Of a stretch of DNA of 26,690 nucleotides, positions 18,001 to 26,046 are shown piece by piece. The stretch is taken from assembly GCA_002396385.1 (NCBI GenBank), contig DGTD01000109.1, positions 41,082 to 67,771 of the forward strand, in the 5' to 3' direction. The notes beneath the pieces were generated by a model. That model was given only the letters and a program-made list of their open reading frames with translations, made no database searches and was not told where the DNA came from. This stretch comes from Bacteroidales bacterium UBA4345. GTDB lineage: Bacteria; Bacteroidota; Bacteroidia; Bacteroidales; Paludibacteraceae. Made by a program: the position numbers and the translations under genes. The first letter of the stretch is position 1. Each line of letters starts with the position of its first letter.

Positions 18001-18382
18001 CATCTTTCACCCTTCCTTTTACAGTCACTATTTTGCCAACTTGTTCCGTAGTTGCAGTCGAAGAATTTTTTGCGCAAACCTCTGTCGGCATTGCCGACAA
18101 GCTGGTAGCCGCCGCAATGGCCACAGCTGCCGCATGTTTGGCCATAGACTCATAGGAGGGTAACAGGTCTTTCGCCACTCCAACAATGTGCAGGTGTTTC
18201 TTCTCGTTCTTGCGGGCCGCCAGCTCGCGCTCTATATACCGAACCTCTGCCTCGCAGGCTGGGCAAGTGCCACGGCAGTCGCCCTTGTGGTTACAAGCAA
18301 CTGGTTCATAAGGAATGCCGTTCGCGTCGGCTATCTGTTTCCTTACTTTCTTCAACGCTTCGCATGTGACTTTCCCGTTCAT
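15038..18382 (-). pseudogene. SusC/RagA-like receptor, copy 2, interrupted by an in-frame TAA
   Basis: Same architecture as its neighbours: Cys-rich module with CNHKGDCRGTCPAC, hydrophobic segment, signal site near TEVCAKN, carboxypeptidase-regulatory-like domain, plug (FSGQPGTGLQTVACGRSSLVG) and barrel. The frame is open from ATG 18382 to 15038 (1115 codons) except for TAA at 15883-15881, codon 834, where copy 3 has AAA (Lys). The shifted alternative was excluded: both sides are in one frame and the spacing to copy 3 is equal. The truncated 833-residue product would lack about 280 residues and the terminal Phe signal, so it is unlikely to assemble. No other damage is seen, so the change is recent, a read error, or a reversible state at CTTTTTTAAAAG. 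Its last 270 codons are near-identical to copy 3. Confidence 0.85.
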
Positions 18383-18414
18383 ATTCAACTGGTTTTCTCT
18401 CCTATTTTTCTTCT

Positions 18415-21400
18415 CTAAAATTTCACCGACACCGAGAACCGGTAGGTTCTTGGCGACGGATACCGGCCCTCGTCCACACCCTGGCGGATGGCGCAACCCG
18501 GATTCTCGGGGTCGTAACCACTGTATTTAGTGAACGTGTGCAGGTTTTCGACAGATGCGGTCAGACGGAAATCAGCAAGATGCCACAGGCTCGTCATCTT
18601 GCTTGACAGACTATAAGTCAGCGACACCGTCTGAATTTTTAAATAAGACCCGTCTTCCACGTAACGGTCAGAGATGACGGATGCTGCAGCATCCGAAATG
18701 TCGTCATAGTCGGGACGGGGCATCGAGGTTGACGCATTCGCCACATAAGCATTGCCTTTCGCATCGTACGCTATGCGGGCAAAGTCAAGGCAGTCTGCAC
18801 TCAGGTTGCAGTTTCGGTTCGCTGCCGTCTGCTCCGATATGCGCTGGCGGACCATATTGTAGACATCGTTGCCGTAAGCCCCAGTAAACAGAACGTTGAG
18901 CGACCACTGTCCCCAACTTAAGTCTGTCCCGAACTTGAACGTGAAATCGGGATTCGGATCGCCTATATAGGTTTCTGTAGCACTGTATCTCACATCTCCC
19001 ACCTTAGCTGTCCGCCCAGTTTTCGCCCTATAGTCAGCCAGTTCAGCCTCGTTTTGAATCAGTCCATCATATTTGTAGCCATAGAACTGGCCAGGAGCCC
19101 TGCCGACCACCGTTCGGTTTACCGTCACGTCGTTACCGAACAGGCTATACCCACCCAACGGAGCCGACTTTTCCGTCACTGCGGAAAACGGTCCCAGGTC
19201 CGTCACTTCGTTACGGACGTGCATAAATTTTAAAACGGCAGTCCATGAGACTGGCTTTTTAAATAGGGAATCCTGAATAATATCGCTGCTCAGTTCAACA
19301 TCGAAACCCGTATTCTTAATCGCCCCAGCATTTACGAAGCAGGCATCCTTTTTAGCCAACCCGTTTTCCGAACCGGCAGCATTGGCATCTAATATCAAGT
19401 TGGTGTTTTCACGGCGGAAAACCCGCGCGGTAAGACAGACATAATCGTCTATATAATAAAAATCTTCTCTCTTCCCAAAGTTTATTTTCAGCAATAGGGC
19501 ATATAGTCTGTTTCGTTCCCATTCTAAATCTGGATTGTTCCCATAACAGTTCGACATATAGACCAACTGAGAATAATGGTTGTTTCCCGACTCGGAATAA
19601 CGGGCAGACAAACTCAAATGGGTTACAGGTTTTAAACGGTCGCCATATTCCCAAAAGCCCTCTCTACTTACAATCCAGTTTGCAGAGACAGAGGGATAAA
19701 ATCGCCACTGCGTTTCAGCATTAAAGAAGGAACTCCTATCAAAACTTCCATCTACTTTTAATCCATATTTAGCCCGATAATCGTATAATGCCCTTCCATA
19801 AAGTGAGAGCAACGACGCATTACCATCGAAATAACGATTGCCATGGACCTCCGACGCCAAATTCAAGGCCGGCAAGACACTCGTTGAAAAACCTGTTCCC
19901 TCCACCATCTGGCCGTCCCAATCGAAAGATTCTGATCTTAAGGAAATGTATGTCCCGATTTTGCGCATCTTCGACAAAACACGGTCATACGAAACACCTG
20001 TTATCAAATTCGTCAAATTGCTGTTATACATTCCTTCGTACAAGGAAGCCATTTCGGCAGGACGCGAAAGTGTTCCATAGTCGTATGGTGGGAAGAAGAG
20101 ACGCTCATCGGACCGGGTCATTCCTGTAGATAACTCAGAGAACCATTTCAAATTACGAGACAGTTTAAAATTCATAAATGCGTGTCCCTGCACATCCGTC
20201 TCTTTATATTCCAACGGTGAATTCCTTACCTCTGCGACCGGATTTACAGACATACCCGACTCTTTTGCCGGGCCAGCATAAGAACCGTCTGGATTATAAG
20301 GTGAGTCAGACGGTTGCTGGAGGAGGGTCTGCACCAGCACATTGTCGTCTACCCCCCTGTAATTAGAGACCGTAGGTCCTGACGGATGTGGAAGGTTCGC
20401 CACTTCGGTGGAAGCATGATGGCCGATATGCACATCTGCACCCACATTCAACCGGTCATTCGGATTCAAGCCCACACTGATGCGACCGTCTATCCGCTCG
20501 TAACCGGAACCTACTATAACCCCCTCTTGTTTGGTATAACCTAACGACGAATAGTAACGTTCTATATAGTTACCACCACTGAACGACAGATGGTGGTCGT
20601 GACCGACTGCCGTCCTGAACAACTTGTCTTGCCAATCCGTTCCTCTGCCCAACAGCGAGGTGTTCAAAAAATAGGTGTTCTCGTTCTGATTAGCAGTCTG
20701 GTAAGATGCATATTCTTGCAAGTTCATCATTGAATACCGCTTGGCAAACTGCGAAACTGAAAAAGAGCCCTTATATTGAATTAGATAGCCCGATCTCCCA
20801 CCTTCCATGGAAACATACGTCCCAACTCCCGAGTTACAAGACTTATACAGGGACAAATTATCGAACTTCAAATCCACAGACTTCACATCTGCCATATAAA
20901 AATTATTCTGGGAATACCTACCAATACTACCTCCCGCAGGAAAGCCATCATATACGATGAACAGATTTTCATTCCCAATCAAAGAAGACTTTCCTAAAAC
21001 ATCCTTATATTTTCCGACCCCTGGTTGGCCACTCGTTGTAGACATATAGACTGGAGCATAAAAACCATCTATCGCGTCTCCAACAGATAGCTTATGATTA
21101 ATACTTTCCCGATATTGATGATTAAATTGCACTTCAGAATCAAAAGAACTTCTTGACACCCCTCCACACATGACTATTGGTATATCACCTTCTATACCCA
21201 CATTTTCTGAATACTTGAATTTTACCTTAAGATTTTTCTTTTCTTTCTTAACAGGCACCTCCACAGGATCATATCCCAGAAATTCAAAAACAAGAACCGA
21301 ACCTATAGGTGCTTCTATCTCAAATTTACCTTTATCGTCAGTTTCCACTTCTTTGTCGGTACCTTTAATCGTAACTAAGGTTCCAGGCAGTACACCAACT

Positions 21401-21783
21401 TCATCTTTCACCTTTCCTTTTACAGTCACTATTTTGCCAACTTGTTCCGTAGTTGCAGTCGAAGAATTTTTCGCACAAACCTCTGTCGGCATTACCGACA
21501 AACTGGCAGCAGCCGCAATGGCCACAGCTGCCGCATGTTTGGCAAAGTCCTCTTTCGAGGGCAACAGGTCTTTCGCCACTCCAACAATGTGCAGGTGTTT
21601 CTTCTCGTTCTTGCGGGCCGCCAGCTCGCGCTCTATATACCGAACCTCTGCCTCGCAGGCTGGGCAAGTGCCACGGCAGTCACCCTTGTGGTTACAAACA
21701 ACTGGTTCATAAGGAATTCCGTTCGCATCGGCTATCTGTTTCCTTACCTTCTTCAACGCTTCGCAAGTGACTTTTCCGTTCAT
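18415..21783 (-). CDS. SusC/RagA-like TonB-dependent outer-membrane receptor, copy 3 (first in operon)
   Basis: 1122 residues from ATG 21783; an upstream in-frame TTG at 21795 is less likely. Residues 1-60 form the Cys-rich module (Cys7, Cys30, His32, Cys36, Cys40, Cys43). A hydrophobic segment lies at 82-99 with a possible cleavage after Ala104 (EVCA/KN). A carboxypeptidase-regulatory-like domain covers about 117-185 (VKGKVKDEVGVLPGTLV). The plug is degenerate but keeps TSGQPG and NLFIVYDGFP. The barrel ends FTKYSGYDPENPG...FSVSVKF with terminal Phe. It should be an outer-membrane active importer energised by TonB/ExbBD; the ligand is unknown. It is first in the three-gene operon and divergent from mraZ. 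It could serve in surface variation as much as nutrient uptake; that is inference from the mosaic array. Confidence 0.9.
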   Translation of the reverse strand: MNGKVTCEALKKVRKQIADANGIPYEPVVCNHKGDCRGTCPACEAEVRYIERELAARKNEKKHLHIVGVAKDLLPSKEDFAKHAAAVAIAAAASLSVMPTEVCAKNSSTATTEQVGKIVTVKGKVKDEVGVLPGTLVTIKGTDKEVETDDKGKFEIEAPIGSVLVFEFLGYDPVEVPVKKEKKNLKVKFKYSENVGIEGDIPIVMCGGVSRSSFDSEVQFNHQYRESINHKLSVGDAIDGFYAPVYMSTTSGQPGVGKYKDVLGKSSLIGNENLFIVYDGFPAGGSIGRYSQNNFYMADVKSVDLKFDNLSLYKSCNSGVGTYVSMEGGRSGYLIQYKGSFSVSQFAKRYSMMNLQEYASYQTANQNENTYFLNTSLLGRGTDWQDKLFRTAVGHDHHLSFSGGNYIERYYSSLGYTKQEGVIVGSGYERIDGRISVGLNPNDRLNVGADVHIGHHASTEVANLPHPSGPTVSNYRGVDDNVLVQTLLQQPSDSPYNPDGSYAGPAKESGMSVNPVAEVRNSPLEYKETDVQGHAFMNFKLSRNLKWFSELSTGMTRSDERLFFPPYDYGTLSRPAEMASLYEGMYNSNLTNLITGVSYDRVLSKMRKIGTYISLRSESFDWDGQMVEGTGFSTSVLPALNLASEVHGNRYFDGNASLLSLYGRALYDYRAKYGLKVDGSFDRSSFFNAETQWRFYPSVSANWIVSREGFWEYGDRLKPVTHLSLSARYSESGNNHYSQLVYMSNCYGNNPDLEWERNRLYALLLKINFGKREDFYYIDDYVCLTARVFRRENTNLILDANAAGSENGLAKKDACFVNAGAIKNTGFDVELSSDIIQDSLFKKPVSWTAVLKFMHVRNEVTDLGPFSAVTEKSAPLGGYSLFGNDVTVNRTVVGRAPGQFYGYKYDGLIQNEAELADYRAKTGRTAKVGDVRYSATETYIGDPNPDFTFKFGTDLSWGQWSLNVLFTGAYGNDVYNMVRQRISEQTAANRNCNLSADCLDFARIAYDAKGNAYVANASTSMPRPDYDDISDAAASVISDRYVEDGSYLKIQTVSLTYSLSSKMTSLWHLADFRLTASVENLHTFTKYSGYDPENPGCAIRQGVDEGRYPSPRTYRFSVSVKF

Positions 21784-21807
21784 AAAAGGCTGCAATTATG
21801 TCGTCGA

Positions 21808-21838
21808 CAAAGGAACAATTATTTTGCCAAATTATCAA
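21808..21838 (-). promoter_or_regulatory. Likely promoter of the receptor operon
   Basis: On the minus strand TTG (21838-21836) is followed after 20 bases by TTCCTTTG (21815-21808), seven of eight matches to TAnnTTTG. The leader to ATG 21783 would be under 25 bases. The first TTGATAA box overlaps the -33 element. Confidence 0.45.
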
Positions 21839-21865
21839 CACACTTATCAACAAAGTTTGTCAACA
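21832..21865 (-). repeat. Three direct TTGTTGAYAA-like boxes
   Basis: The plus strand shows TTATCAACA at 21832-21840 and 21844-21852 and TTGTCAACA at 21857-21865, spaced 12 and 13 bases. Further degenerate copies in the opposite orientation are TGTTGAAAA at 21973, TTGTTAATAA at 21983 and GGTTGATAA at 22006. They resemble operator repeats next to the receptor -33 box. Confidence 0.6.
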
Positions 21866-21875
21866 AGAAACGCAC

Positions 21876-21891
21876 CCCCACTTCGCTCCAC
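21876..21891 (-). promoter_or_regulatory. MraZ-box-like pair on the receptor side
   Basis: The minus strand reads GTGGAG, four bases, GTGGGG: the same two hexamers at the same 10-base period as the mraZ operator at 22023-22038, in opposite orientation. It lies about 60 bases upstream of the proposed receptor -7 box. Confidence 0.4.
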
Positions 21892-22022
21892 CACTCTTTC
21901 AAACCAAACATATACATCCGGAAAGCCCCTAAAACAGAGGGGCTCACAAAGGCATACCATGCGGCGGAAGCATGTTGAAAACTTGTTAATAATCACATTT
22001 TAAGCGGTTGATAAATAAATTA

Positions 22023-22064
22023 GTGGGGCAAAGTGGAGCAAAATCAAAAAAATATGTAACTTTA
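22023..22064 (+). promoter_or_regulatory. mraZ operator repeats and -7 box
   Basis: GTGGGG (22023-22028) and GTGGAG (22033-22038) recur with a 10-base period, the known form of MraZ-binding repeats upstream of mraZ. TAACTTTA at 22057-22064 matches TAnnTTTG at seven of eight positions. The repeats would lie over the -33 region, suitable for self-repression. Confidence 0.65.
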
Positions 22065-22094
22065 CGATGTAATTTAGTATAAGTGTTTTCAAAC

Positions 22095-22550
22095 GTGAAC
22101 TTTTTAGGGAACATAGATGTTAAAGCCGATAACAAGGGCAGGCTGTTCGTACCCGCCCAATACCGGAAGCAACTCGAGCGGGAGAACGAATCCTCGCTCG
22201 TGATGCGCATCAACCGTGTGCTCCGCTGTGCCGAGTTTTTCCCGATGTCTGTTTGGGAAGAAATGGACAAAGAGTTCAAGTCGAAACTCAACATGTGGGA
22301 CGCTAAAGACAAAATGCTCTACCGCCAGTTCATCTCACAAGTAGAGGTGATGGAAATGGATGCCAGCGGACGTATCTTGCTTAAAAAGGAGCATTGTGAA
22401 ACCATCGGTATCACTACCGATGCCCGTTTCGTGGGTGTCAGCGACCACTTCGAGGTTTGGAACGGCGACAGTCTCGACCAATCGCTTTACAGCCCGGAAG
22501 AGTTTGAAAAACTTATGCAGGAAAAAATGGGAAATACCACCGTACAATAG
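22095..22550 (+). CDS. mraZ: Division/cell-wall cluster regulator MraZ
   Basis: DNA-binding AbrB-like double-domain protein, about 151 residues, that forms rings and represses its own division/cell-wall cluster. It opens NFLGNIDVKADNKGRLFVPAQYR, the conserved first half-domain, and the second half-domain follows at MEMDASGRILLKKEHCETIGI. The GTG at 22095 aligns with family starts (M-x-FLGN); an in-frame GTG at 22083 would add four residues and cannot be excluded. It is first of mraZ-rsmH-ftsL-ftsI-murE and carries its expected operator upstream. Confidence 0.92.
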   Translation: MNFLGNIDVKADNKGRLFVPAQYRKQLERENESSLVMRINRVLRCAEFFPMSVWEEMDKEFKSKLNMWDAKDKMLYRQFISQVEVMEMDASGRILLKKEHCETIGITTDARFVGVSDHFEVWNGDSLDQSLYSPEEFEKLMQEKMGNTTVQ

Positions 22551-22577
22551 AAACTTATACAATATTAATATAGTATT

Positions 22578-23483
22578 ATGGAGCCTACGTACCACATACC
22601 CGCACTGCTGCTACCATGCATGGAGCATCTGGACATCAAGCCAGACGGTATCTATGTGGACGTGACTTTCGGCGGAGGTGGACACTCGAAGGAAATTCTC
22701 AGGAGGCTTGGGCCCAATGGTCACCTGGTGTCGTTCGACCAAGATGCCGACGCCCAGCGCAACCTGGTCGATGACCCGCGTTTCACTTTCGTCTGCAGTA
22801 ATTTCAAATACCTGCAAAACTTCCTCGAATACCATAATATAAATAAGGTAGACGGCATACTCGCCGATTTGGGCGTATCGTCGCACCACTTTGATGAGCA
22901 GTCGAGGGGTTTCTCGTTCCGTTTCGACGCTGATCTCGATATGCGTATGAACACGAAGGCTCGACTAAAGGCTTCCGACATCGTCAATTCCTACGAAGAG
23001 GCAAAGCTGGCCGACATCTTTTTCTTTTACGGCGAACTGAAAAACGCAAGAAAACTGGCGGCTACCATCGTCAAGAAAAGGGAAAGCGAGCCCATCAACA
23101 CCACGGACGACCTGCTTCGGCTTATAGAACCGCTGTTCGGGCAAGACCGACAGAAAAAGGAGATAACAAAAGTATTCCAGGCGCTGAGAATTGAGGTCAA
23201 CCACGAGATGGATGCGTTGAAGCGCATGTTGGAACAAACGGCCAACGTGCTGAAGCCCGGTGGCAGACTGGTTGTCCTGACCTACCACTCGCTGGAAGAC
23301 CGTATGGTGAAAAACTTCATGAAGAGCGGGAACTGCGAGGGAAAAATCGAGCAAGACTTCTTCGGCAACAGGAATACGCCGTTCAAACTGGTCAACAACA
23401 AGGTTATTGTACCCGACGACCAGGAAATAGCCGACAACCCGAGGTCGAGAAGCGCTAAACTAAGAGCGGCAGAACTGCTTTAA
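22578..23483 (+). CDS. rsmH: 16S rRNA (cytosine(1402)-N4)-methyltransferase
   Basis: Formerly MraW; methylates N4 of C1402 in the 16S decoding centre using SAM. The SAM-binding loop VDVTFGGGGHSKEIL is near residues 28-42. Also present are LADLGVSSHHFDEQSRGFSFR, the family insertion region, and the terminal NPRSRSAKLRAAE. 301 residues is typical. It follows mraZ by 27 bases and precedes the ftsL-like gene, the standard dcw order. Confidence 0.97.
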   Translation: MEPTYHIPALLLPCMEHLDIKPDGIYVDVTFGGGGHSKEILRRLGPNGHLVSFDQDADAQRNLVDDPRFTFVCSNFKYLQNFLEYHNINKVDGILADLGVSSHHFDEQSRGFSFRFDADLDMRMNTKARLKASDIVNSYEEAKLADIFFFYGELKNARKLAATIVKKRESEPINTTDDLLRLIEPLFGQDRQKKEITKVFQALRIEVNHEMDALKRMLEQTANVLKPGGRLVVLTYHSLEDRMVKNFMKSGNCEGKIEQDFFGNRNTPFKLVNNKVIVPDDQEIADNPRSRSAKLRAAELL

Positions 23484-23494
23484 CCGATGGAGCT

Positions 23495-23887
23495 ATGGAC
23501 GAAAAGGAAAAGACAAAGAAACTGAAAGACCGGTTAGAGCACTATTGGGGAAACCTGAATGAGTTCAAAGATCCGGAAGTCAAGAAAAACGTCAAAGGCT
23601 TTATGAAGGGCGATATTCTGCGCAAGGACTTTATGAGCAAGAATGCAGGTTTCTTCCTTCTAATTGTAGGGTTGATGTTCATATATGTCGGCATCCGCTA
23701 CTATGTGGAAAACGATCTGAAAGAAATCAACAACCTTCAAAGAGAGTTGAAAGACGTCAGAATCGAGGCCATCACACGCTCTTCCGAGCTAATGGAAATT
23801 AGCAAACAGTCGACTGTGGTGAAGACTATAAACAAAAAGGGACTGGGGCTTAAGGAATCGACCGAGCCCCCTTACCTGATTAAATAA
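23495..23887 (+). CDS. FtsL-like cell division protein
   Basis: 130 residues with the FtsL layout: a charged cytoplasmic N-terminus (1-50), one membrane span at about 51-70 (AGFFLLIVGLMFIYVGIRYY) and a short periplasmic coiled-coil-like stretch (about 71-115, LQRELKDVRIEAITRSSELMEI). FtsL sequences are poorly conserved; the call rests on topology and on its place between rsmH and ftsI. By family it should link FtsB/FtsQ-like partners to FtsI at the septum. It starts 11 bases after rsmH and ends 11 bases before ftsI. Confidence 0.85.
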   Translation: MDEKEKTKKLKDRLEHYWGNLNEFKDPEVKKNVKGFMKGDILRKDFMSKNAGFFLLIVGLMFIYVGIRYYVENDLKEINNLQRELKDVRIEAITRSSELMEISKQSTVVKTINKKGLGLKESTEPPYLIK

Positions 23888-23898
23888 AAGGACAAAAA

Positions 23899-26040
23899 AT
23901 GTCAGACGAGCAAAAGCATCAGCACAAACAGGAAGTTATGAAGGTGTATTCCGTTATATACGCCCTTCTTGTCATTCTGTTTGGTGTGGTGTTTTTCAAT
24001 GCTGTCAGAATAGCGACCTGGGGAGGCGGTCCTTACCGCGAGCTGGCACAAAAAGCCAGCAACGACAGTCTGATTGTGGAAGCCAACAGGGGTAACATCT
24101 ACGACTGCAACGGTAAACTAATTGCCAGCACCATTCCCTACTACCGCATGCATATGGATATGCGGGCCGACGGTCTTTGCCGCGACACCTTCAACAAATA
24201 TATCGACTCGCTCAGTATCTGTTTGTCAAGGTTGTACGGCACGGCCTCGCCTTACGAGTTCAAGCAACGTCTTCGTGGCGCATATAACGCAGGAAAACGC
24301 TATTTCCTAGTTGACGGAAAACGATTGAACTATACCCAGTACAAACGGGCCAACCGTTTTCCTTTGCTTCGGAAAGGGGCGAGAAGTGGTGTTAACTGGG
24401 ACGACGAGACCATTCACCGCGAACACCCGTTCGGCAAACTGGCTGCCCGTACCATCGGCAACAACTATGCCGAAGGCACCGGCTACACTGGTTTGGAGAA
24501 GGCCTTCAATACGGAGTTGTCTGGACGGCCGGGCATTGCTGTGAAGGAGAAAAGAGCTGGAAGGAAAATCCGCATCAACGTGGTGGACCCCGTTGACGGA
24601 TTAGACATCGTGAGTACTCTTGACATCGACATGCAAGATATTGCAGAAGACGCACTCGAAAAAAGACTCATTCAGTCGGACGCCGAATGGGGCTGCGCTG
24701 TGCTGATGGAGGTGAAAACGGGCGAGATTAAAGCCATCGCCAACCTTAGCAGACGCAGCGACAGTACTTATTACGAAATTCAGAACCATGCGCTTAGCGC
24801 TCTGACCGAACCCGGCTCGACCTTCAAAACCGCATCGGTAATGATTGCTCTCGACGACGGACTGGCCGACACAAGCGAAGTGTTTGACACTGGATTCGGT
24901 TATTGGAAAGAGGACGACTGGACTATGACCGACCACAACGTGGAGTATAACCGAGACGGCACGTTCGCTGAGACGGGCGGCTACCACAACATTTCACTTG
25001 AAAAGTCGATGTGGTACTCGTCGAATATCGGTATAGCAAAAATGATTGACAAATATTATAGGAACAAGCCTCAAAAATTCGTCAACCATATTTACGACAT
25101 GCGGCTGAAAGAGCCTCTCGACATCATTATTCCGGGTGCTGCCAAGCCGAAATTCATTGACCCGAGCGAACCCGGTTGGAACAGGGCCTCCCTCCTCTGG
25201 ATGTCGTTCGGCTACAACATGCAAATTCCGCCCATCTACACGCTGGCGTTCTACAACGGTATCGCCAACGATGGAAAGATGATTACGCCTGTTTTCGCAA
25301 AGTCGATCAACGAAAGTGGAACTGTGCTGAAGAAATTCGGCACCTCGACCGTAAAATCGCGCCTATGCAGTGAAAAGACGCTGAAAAAAGTACGGAAAAT
25401 GCTTGAGGGAGTGGTTACTAACGGTACGGGTAAGGCTTTCAAGTCTGACGTAGTTAGTTTTGCGGGAAAGACGGGAACCGCACAGACCAACTACTGGGAC
25501 AAAAAGGCCGTAAAGAAGCACCAGTACTCCTTCTGTGGGTATTTCCCCGCAGAGAACCCGAAGTACAGTTGCATCGTGGTCATCTTCCAACCTAACAGAA
25601 GGATGACCAGTCCGGCTGGGCTCACCTTCCGCGACATTGCCGAGCACATTTCAGCACGCGAGGTCATTACGATGGAAAAGAGGCAGAACAACAAGAAAAT
25701 AAAGCTGCCACACTCTCTGAAAGGCAACCGCGAGTCGTTAGAAACCGTTTTCGACCACCTCGACATTCCATACCGCATGCATGGAACGAAAGAAAACAGG
25801 TGGGCCAACACTTCAGCCAACGAGCAGTCGAACTTCGTGAACGTCTCGTCGTTCGGCATCAGCCGCAACACAGTGCCCAACGTGGTGGGTATGGGGGCGA
25901 AAGACGCCGTCTACCTGATGGAGCGCAACGGCATGCGCGTACGCCTGCACGGCTACGGCGACGTCATAAGCCAATCGGTTGGCGCAGGCACCACCGTTAT
26001 GAAGGGTGCGGTAGTCGACCTTATGCTAAGGCACAACTAA
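23899..26040 (+). CDS. ftsI: Septal peptidoglycan transpeptidase (PBP3-type FtsI) with PASTA domain
   Basis: Crosslinks septal peptidoglycan in the periplasm; a class B penicillin-binding protein of 713 residues. One membrane anchor at about 17-36, the pedestal domain with EANRGNIYD, then the transpeptidase: catalytic Ser307 in GSTFK, SSN at 374-376, KTG at 524-526. A C-terminal PASTA repeat (VPNVVGMGAKDAVYLMERNG) covers about 650-713, as in many Bacteroidetes and Gram-positive homologues but not in E. coli FtsI. It sits between ftsL-like and murE. Confidence 0.95.
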   Translation: MSDEQKHQHKQEVMKVYSVIYALLVILFGVVFFNAVRIATWGGGPYRELAQKASNDSLIVEANRGNIYDCNGKLIASTIPYYRMHMDMRADGLCRDTFNKYIDSLSICLSRLYGTASPYEFKQRLRGAYNAGKRYFLVDGKRLNYTQYKRANRFPLLRKGARSGVNWDDETIHREHPFGKLAARTIGNNYAEGTGYTGLEKAFNTELSGRPGIAVKEKRAGRKIRINVVDPVDGLDIVSTLDIDMQDIAEDALEKRLIQSDAEWGCAVLMEVKTGEIKAIANLSRRSDSTYYEIQNHALSALTEPGSTFKTASVMIALDDGLADTSEVFDTGFGYWKEDDWTMTDHNVEYNRDGTFAETGGYHNISLEKSMWYSSNIGIAKMIDKYYRNKPQKFVNHIYDMRLKEPLDIIIPGAAKPKFIDPSEPGWNRASLLWMSFGYNMQIPPIYTLAFYNGIANDGKMITPVFAKSINESGTVLKKFGTSTVKSRLCSEKTLKKVRKMLEGVVTNGTGKAFKSDVVSFAGKTGTAQTNYWDKKAVKKHQYSFCGYFPAENPKYSCIVVIFQPNRRMTSPAGLTFRDIAEHISAREVITMEKRQNNKKIKLPHSLKGNRESLETVFDHLDIPYRMHGTKENRWANTSANEQSNFVNVSSFGISRNTVPNVVGMGAKDAVYLMERNGMRVRLHGYGDVISQSVGAGTTVMKGAVVDLMLRHN

Positions 26041-26046
26041 TAAAAG

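Larger units (their letters stand above)
21784..22094. promoter_or_regulatory. Divergent regulatory region between the receptor operon and mraZ
   Basis: This gap of about 310 bases has no gene. It holds the receptor promoter, three direct TTGTTGAYAA boxes, a GTGGAG/GTGGGG pair, a 7-bp hairpin (AGCCCCT 21924-21930 with AGGGGCT 21938-21944), weaker boxes on the mraZ side, and the mraZ operator and -7 box. The hairpin lacks a T-tract on either strand, so it is not a clear terminator. Confidence 0.6.

Noticed and set aside
18383..18496. Upstream extension of receptor copy 2 by 38 codons
   Set aside because: It overlaps the 3' end of copy 3 in another frame; the ATG at 18382 with AGGAG upstream matches the starts of the other copies.
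21832..22014. Replication origin suggested by DnaA-box-like repeats
   Set aside because: The boxes miss the consensus by one base, there is no dnaA or dnaN nearby, and the repeats sit on a promoter; operator use is simpler.
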